Below are positions 6,105 through 8,432 of a stretch of 8,432 nucleotides of DNA, in pieces (the stretch's first letter is position 1; each line of letters starts with the position of its first letter). The stretch is from an uncultured Peptostreptococcaceae bacterium (GTDB lineage Bacteria; Bacillota; Clostridia; Tissierellales; Peptoniphilaceae), in contig CAMDZK010000038.1 of the NCBI GenBank assembly GCA_945910665.1, positions 1-8,432 on the forward strand, in the 5' to 3' direction. Made by a program: the position numbers and the translations under genes. Below the pieces are notes generated by a model, which worked only from the letters and a program-made list of their open reading frames with translations, did no database searches and had not been told where the DNA came from.

Positions 6105-6112
6105 CTTTTTTT
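6082..6112 (+). terminator. Intrinsic terminator for the aminotransferase transcript (plus strand)
   Basis: GACTAAG (6082-6088) pairs with CTTAGTC (6099-6105) around a 10-nt loop containing the CCTAGG palindrome, followed by seven T (6106-6112). In the plus direction this copy alone has the T tract, so the aminotransferase mRNA probably extends through the 130-nt element and stops here. Confidence 0.8.
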
Positions 6113-6636
6113 CGTGGGAATTCAATTTTCGCGCGAAATCCTCTCGATGCATAATAGGAATCGGCACCATTATGATAGACAAACACTGTATTGTACCGCC
6201 TGTCACAGAAGAGTGCACCACCAAGGTCCCGAATGGGTTTTGGTGTCCATATCCAAGAAGATGTTTTTTCGTCGAAGGATTCAATGGCTTGCATCGCTCT
6301 GTATTCGGATTCTGTTAATAGAACTGCACCCATTTTCTCCAATTCCGATTCGACATCGGAGAGGGGAGGATTTTTCTTACGGTTTACGCGGGCGTCACAG
6401 TCGTAAGAAAGACTGCGTCTACCTACTGGCGATTCTTTTGAAAAGTCCACAAAAGACAAGCCATCGGCAAAACGAAAGACGTCAGGTTCGCCACTGGACT
6501 CTTCCATTCGAGCGAGAGAGTAGAGTACTTCCTCTGTCAATGCATCTCTCACTTCTTCCCATGATACATCGGGATGCCTATGCATATGTTTTTCAAATCG
6601 CTCCTGTAAGACTTTCTCTAGGTTATTTTTTGACAT
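6100..6636 (-). CDS. DUF4256 family protein of unknown function
   Basis: The 178-residue product carries the full signature of DUF4256: an N-terminal RFEKHMHRHPDVSW helix region, GEPDV (49-53), ESPVGRRSLSYD (68-79), FDEKTSSW (121-128) and the C-terminal LGGALFCDRRYNTVFVYHNG block (138-157), followed by YYASRGFR. The family is widespread in bacteria and has no established activity; no signal peptide or membrane segment is visible. The start ATG (6636) lies inside the last codons of the tautomerase gene, giving a 14-nt overlap, with no clear Shine-Dalgarno, so translation is probably coupled to the upstream gene. The TAA stop lies in the stem of the terminator hairpin. The overlap suggests, but does not prove, a shared process with the tautomerase. 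Confidence 0.9.
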   Translation of the reverse strand: MSKNNLEKVLQERFEKHMHRHPDVSWEEVRDALTEEVLYSLARMEESSGEPDVFRFADGLSFVDFSKESPVGRRSLSYDCDARVNRKKNPPLSDVESELEKMGAVLLTESEYRAMQAIESFDEKTSSWIWTPKPIRDLGGALFCDRRYNTVFVYHNGADSYYASRGFRAKIEFPRKKD

Positions 6637-6829
6637 ACATCGTATCGGGGTCGACTTTATCTAAGACTTCCTTTTGGAAATCCTCTTTTTCATAGTCGAC
6701 GATAGAAACGGTAAAGGCACTAGGGTCTACGTCCATTTCTTTGGAAAGAAAATCTCTCGTTTTTTCTGCGATGGATTTTTTGAGTACTTCATCGCGTCCT
6801 TTGTACATAGAAATTGTAATGTGTGGCAT
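6623..6829 (-). CDS. 4-oxalocrotonate tautomerase-like protein
   Basis: The 68-residue protein starts Met-Pro, so processing would expose the catalytic amino-terminal proline of the tautomerase superfamily. Numbered from that proline, P1, R11 and F50 of 4-OT are kept, but the catalytic Arg39 position reads Thr (DPSAFTVS). The PHITI start and the TVSI strand resemble the PptA/YdcE-like branch more than pathway 4-OT, so the true substrate is unclear. The start is ATG at 6829, with AAAGGAG (6838-6844) eight bases upstream. In-frame GTG and ATG codons a few bases earlier (6838, 6835) overlap or crowd that site and would bury the proline. It is the first gene of a two-gene minus-strand unit with DUF4256, divergent from the transporter gene. 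Confidence 0.88.
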   Translation of the reverse strand: MPHITISMYKGRDEVLKKSIAEKTRDFLSKEMDVDPSAFTVSIVDYEKEDFQKEVLDKVDPDTMYVKK

Positions 6830-6852
6830 TTTCATCACTCCTTTGTAAAATC

Positions 6853-6863
6853 AATATATCATA
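6853..6863 (-). promoter_or_regulatory. Possible -10 region of the tautomerase-DUF4256 unit
   Basis: Read on the minus strand, TATGATATATT offers two overlapping -10 candidates: TATGAT, and an extended TGATATATT. Both lie within 20 nt of the ribosome binding site, implying a very short leader. No matching -35 was seen. Confidence 0.3.
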
Positions 6864-6889
6864 AACACCCTCCTCTTCATAGCTAGGTA

Positions 6890-6898
6890 TGTTAAAAT
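6890..6898 (+). promoter_or_regulatory. Probable extended -10 promoter of the transporter-amidohydrolase unit
   Basis: TGTTAAAAT matches the TGnTATAAT extended -10 with one mismatch and lies 21 nt before the transporter ATG. The ribosome binding site AAAGGAAGG (6907-6915) follows directly. The -35 region (about 6870-6875) is unlike TTGACA. Confidence 0.4.
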
Positions 6899-6919
6899 GA
6901 CAAGAGAAAGGAAGGTAGT

Positions 6920-7846
6920 ATGTCAAAAGAAAAAATTAGGACTTTTTTAGACAATCCAGACAATGGCTTTTTTATCGGTGTACTTCTCATGCTGATTTCT
7001 GGCCTTGGCTTTGCCATTATGGGACTATTTGTAAGACTTTCTGGGGACATACCGTCCATACAAAAAACATTCTTTCGAAATTTTACCGTATTTTTTGTTT
7101 CCTTTTACGTATTGTGGAGAGAGGATCATGACATTAGACACTTAAAGCCGACCAAACACATCCTCTTTTTCTTATTGGCTCGATCCGCTTTTGGCCTGCT
7201 GGGTGTGATTTCAAACTTTTACGCAGTGGATCATATGCCCATTGCAAATGCCCAAGTGTTAAACAAACTCTCACCCTTTTTTACAATTATTTTTGCAGCG
7301 CTCTTTTTAAAAGAAAAGATGAACAAAGTGCAAATTGCAGGGGTATTTCTGGCCTTTGTTGGCGTCGTCTTTCTCGCGAGTCCGGATGTGGGTTCCATGA
7401 ATTGGTCACAAATTTTTCCCATTCTTATTGGCGTGTTGGGAGGCTTATGTGCAGGAGCTGCTTATACCTGCGTTCGCTATGTAGCCATGCATGGAGTGGC
7501 GGGTTCTTTTATCGTTTGCTTTTTTGCGGGTTTTTCTCTGGTCGCATTAGCACCAAGTTTAATTCACTTTCAACCGATGACACCCACTCAATGGTTTTAC
7601 ATGTTTCTAATCGGACTCTTTGCTATGATTGGGCAATATGGAATCACCTTTGCTTATCGCTTTGCCCCACCCAATAAAATCTCCATATTCGATTATTCAT
7701 CGGTAGTCTTTTCCATGATCCTAGGCATGATTTTCTTGGGGCAGATTCCCCACGGTACGGCCATTGTAGGAAGTGTAATTGTTTTTTCCGCTTTCCTTAT
7801 GATGTTTATATATAACCGTACACACGCAACACATAAAAATAAATAG
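6920..7846 (+). CDS. EamA/DMT-superfamily transporter (10 predicted TM segments)
   Basis: The 308-residue protein has a polar 15-residue cytoplasmic start and then about ten hydrophobic segments in two EamA halves (about 17-153 and 168-297). The first half ends with the typical LSPFFTIIFAALFLKEK..KVQIAGVFLAFVGV stretch (117-149). The second half contains GQYGITFAYRFAPPNKISIFDYSSVVFSMILG (238-269). Its length of about 300 residues and its domain doubling are usual for drug/metabolite transporters of the inner membrane, which mostly export amino acids or small metabolites. The substrate cannot be inferred from the sequence alone. It starts at ATG 6920 behind AAAGGAAGG. The amidohydrolase gene follows after 14 nt, so the two are very likely cotranscribed. 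Confidence 0.92.
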   Translation: MSKEKIRTFLDNPDNGFFIGVLLMLISGLGFAIMGLFVRLSGDIPSIQKTFFRNFTVFFVSFYVLWREDHDIRHLKPTKHILFFLLARSAFGLLGVISNFYAVDHMPIANAQVLNKLSPFFTIIFAALFLKEKMNKVQIAGVFLAFVGVVFLASPDVGSMNWSQIFPILIGVLGGLCAGAAYTCVRYVAMHGVAGSFIVCFFAGFSLVALAPSLIHFQPMTPTQWFYMFLIGLFAMIGQYGITFAYRFAPPNKISIFDYSSVVFSMILGMIFLGQIPHGTAIVGSVIVFSAFLMMFIYNRTHATHKNK

Positions 7847-7860
7847 AGAGGATGAATAAG

Positions 7861-8432
7861 ATGATTGCAATTATCAACGGAAAACTGTACACAATGGCGG
7901 GAGACCTCATTGAAAAGGGAACTCTCCTTTTGGAGGATGGAAAAATCCAACGTGTAGGAGAAGATATTCAGATTCCCGAAGATGCGACCGTAATCGACGC
8001 CGAAGGCCATATGGTTACACCAGGTCTTGTCGATGCCCACAGCCACATTGGAATTGGTGAAGAGGGCATCGGCTTTGAAGGACAAGATTATAATGAGATG
8101 ACCAATCCCATTACCCCACATATGCGAGCCATTGATGGAATTTACCCAGATGACAAGGGATTTATAGCGGCCCGCCAAGGGGGAGTGACAACCGCTGTTA
8201 CAGGTCCTGGGAGTGCCAATGCCATGGGTGGATGGTTTTGCGCGATTAAAACCTACGGGACTCGTATCGACGATATGGTCGTCAAGAATCCCGTCGCCAT
8301 GAAGATAGCCTTTGGCGAAAATGTGAAACGGGTGTATCGCGATCGAAAACAAATGCCCATGTCTCGTATGGGAATTATGGCGGTGCTTCGAGAATTTATG
8401 TATGAAGCCAGTGAAGATAAAAAAGGACGTGA
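7861..8432 (+). CDS. Amidohydrolase, COG1228/imidazolonepropionase-related, 3'-truncated by the window edge
   Basis: The frame is open from ATG 7861 to the last base: 190 complete codons, about half of the usual length of roughly 380-400. The first 50 residues form the beta-sandwich half-domain (INGKLYTMAG..IEKGTLLLEDGKIQRVGEDI). The metal-binding H60-x-H62 motif follows in TPGLVDAHSHIG at the first barrel strand, then GVTTAVTGPGSANAMGG (108-124) and IKTYGTRIDDMVVKNPVAMKIAFGEN (129-154). This pattern is a recurrent clostridial group related to imidazolonepropionase and other cyclic-amide hydrolases, but not itself HutI; its substrate is unknown to me. GAGG at 7848-7851 gives 9-nt spacing to ATG 7861; the in-frame ATG at 7852 directly abuts it and is less likely. 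It is in an operon with the transporter. Confidence 0.88.
   Translation, partial: MIAIINGKLYTMAGDLIEKGTLLLEDGKIQRVGEDIQIPEDATVIDAEGHMVTPGLVDAHSHIGIGEEGIGFEGQDYNEMTNPITPHMRAIDGIYPDDKGFIAARQGGVTTAVTGPGSANAMGGWFCAIKTYGTRIDDMVVKNPVAMKIAFGENVKRVYRDRKQMPMSRMGIMAVLREFMYEASEDKKGR

Noticed and set aside
6114..6695. A 193-codon open frame on the plus strand opposite the DUF4256 and tautomerase genes
   Set aside because: It has no ribosome binding site or recognisable domain, and it is antisense to two genes with clear family signatures. Its composition is that of a shadow frame.
7693..8352. A 219-codon open frame on the minus strand opposite the transporter end and the amidohydrolase
   Set aside because: It crosses the boundary of two well-supported plus-strand genes, has no family resemblance and no start signals.

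Overview
The window reads as chromosomal DNA of a low-GC Bacillota, most likely an anaerobe of the Clostridia/Tissierellia type. The basis is strong AGGAGG-type ribosome binding sites, U-tailed hairpin terminators, TTG start use, a secreted protein made of three CWB2 cell-wall-binding repeats, and protein families common in that group (DUF4256, 4-OT-like tautomerase, 338-residue branched-chain aminotransferase, COG1228-type amidohydrolase). I cannot name the genus. Both ends of the window cut a gene.

Layout: (1) 1-2916, plus strand: the C-terminal ~800 residues of a large WD40/beta-propeller protein whose start lies outside the window, followed after 27 nt by a small SprT-like zinc metallopeptidase gene. 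(2) 2900-2928: a bidirectional terminator shared with the convergent gene for a secreted CWB2-repeat protein (minus strand, 2932-3882). (3) 3883-4606: a divergent promoter region and a RimJ/RimL-like GNAT acetyltransferase with its own terminator. (4) 4607-5916: an AT-rich, geneless stretch of about 290 nt ending in a promoter overlapped by a perfect inverted repeat, then the branched-chain aminotransferase. (5) 5917-6112: a convergent intergenic region in which a 130-nt, GC-richer, self-complementary element sits between two identical 23-nt copies of a terminator hairpin. (6) 6100-6829, minus strand: a 4-OT-like tautomerase gene overlapping a DUF4256 gene by 14 nt. (7) 6890-8432, plus strand: a 10-TM EamA/DMT transporter followed after 14 nt by an amidohydrolase that runs off the end.

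Most of the window is ordinary core-type gene content in short one- or two-gene units. The parts most worth a second look are the MITE-like hairpin element that appears to have split and duplicated a bidirectional terminator, the dyad over the aminotransferase -10, and the truncated WD40 protein. The N-terminal linker and C-terminal tail of that WD40 protein resemble STAND- or TIR-coupled WD40 receptor proteins, and it is paired with a SprT-type protease. Three genes have stop codons that lie inside their own terminator hairpins, which indicates tight packing. I found no CRISPR array, tRNA, rRNA or complete transposase gene.
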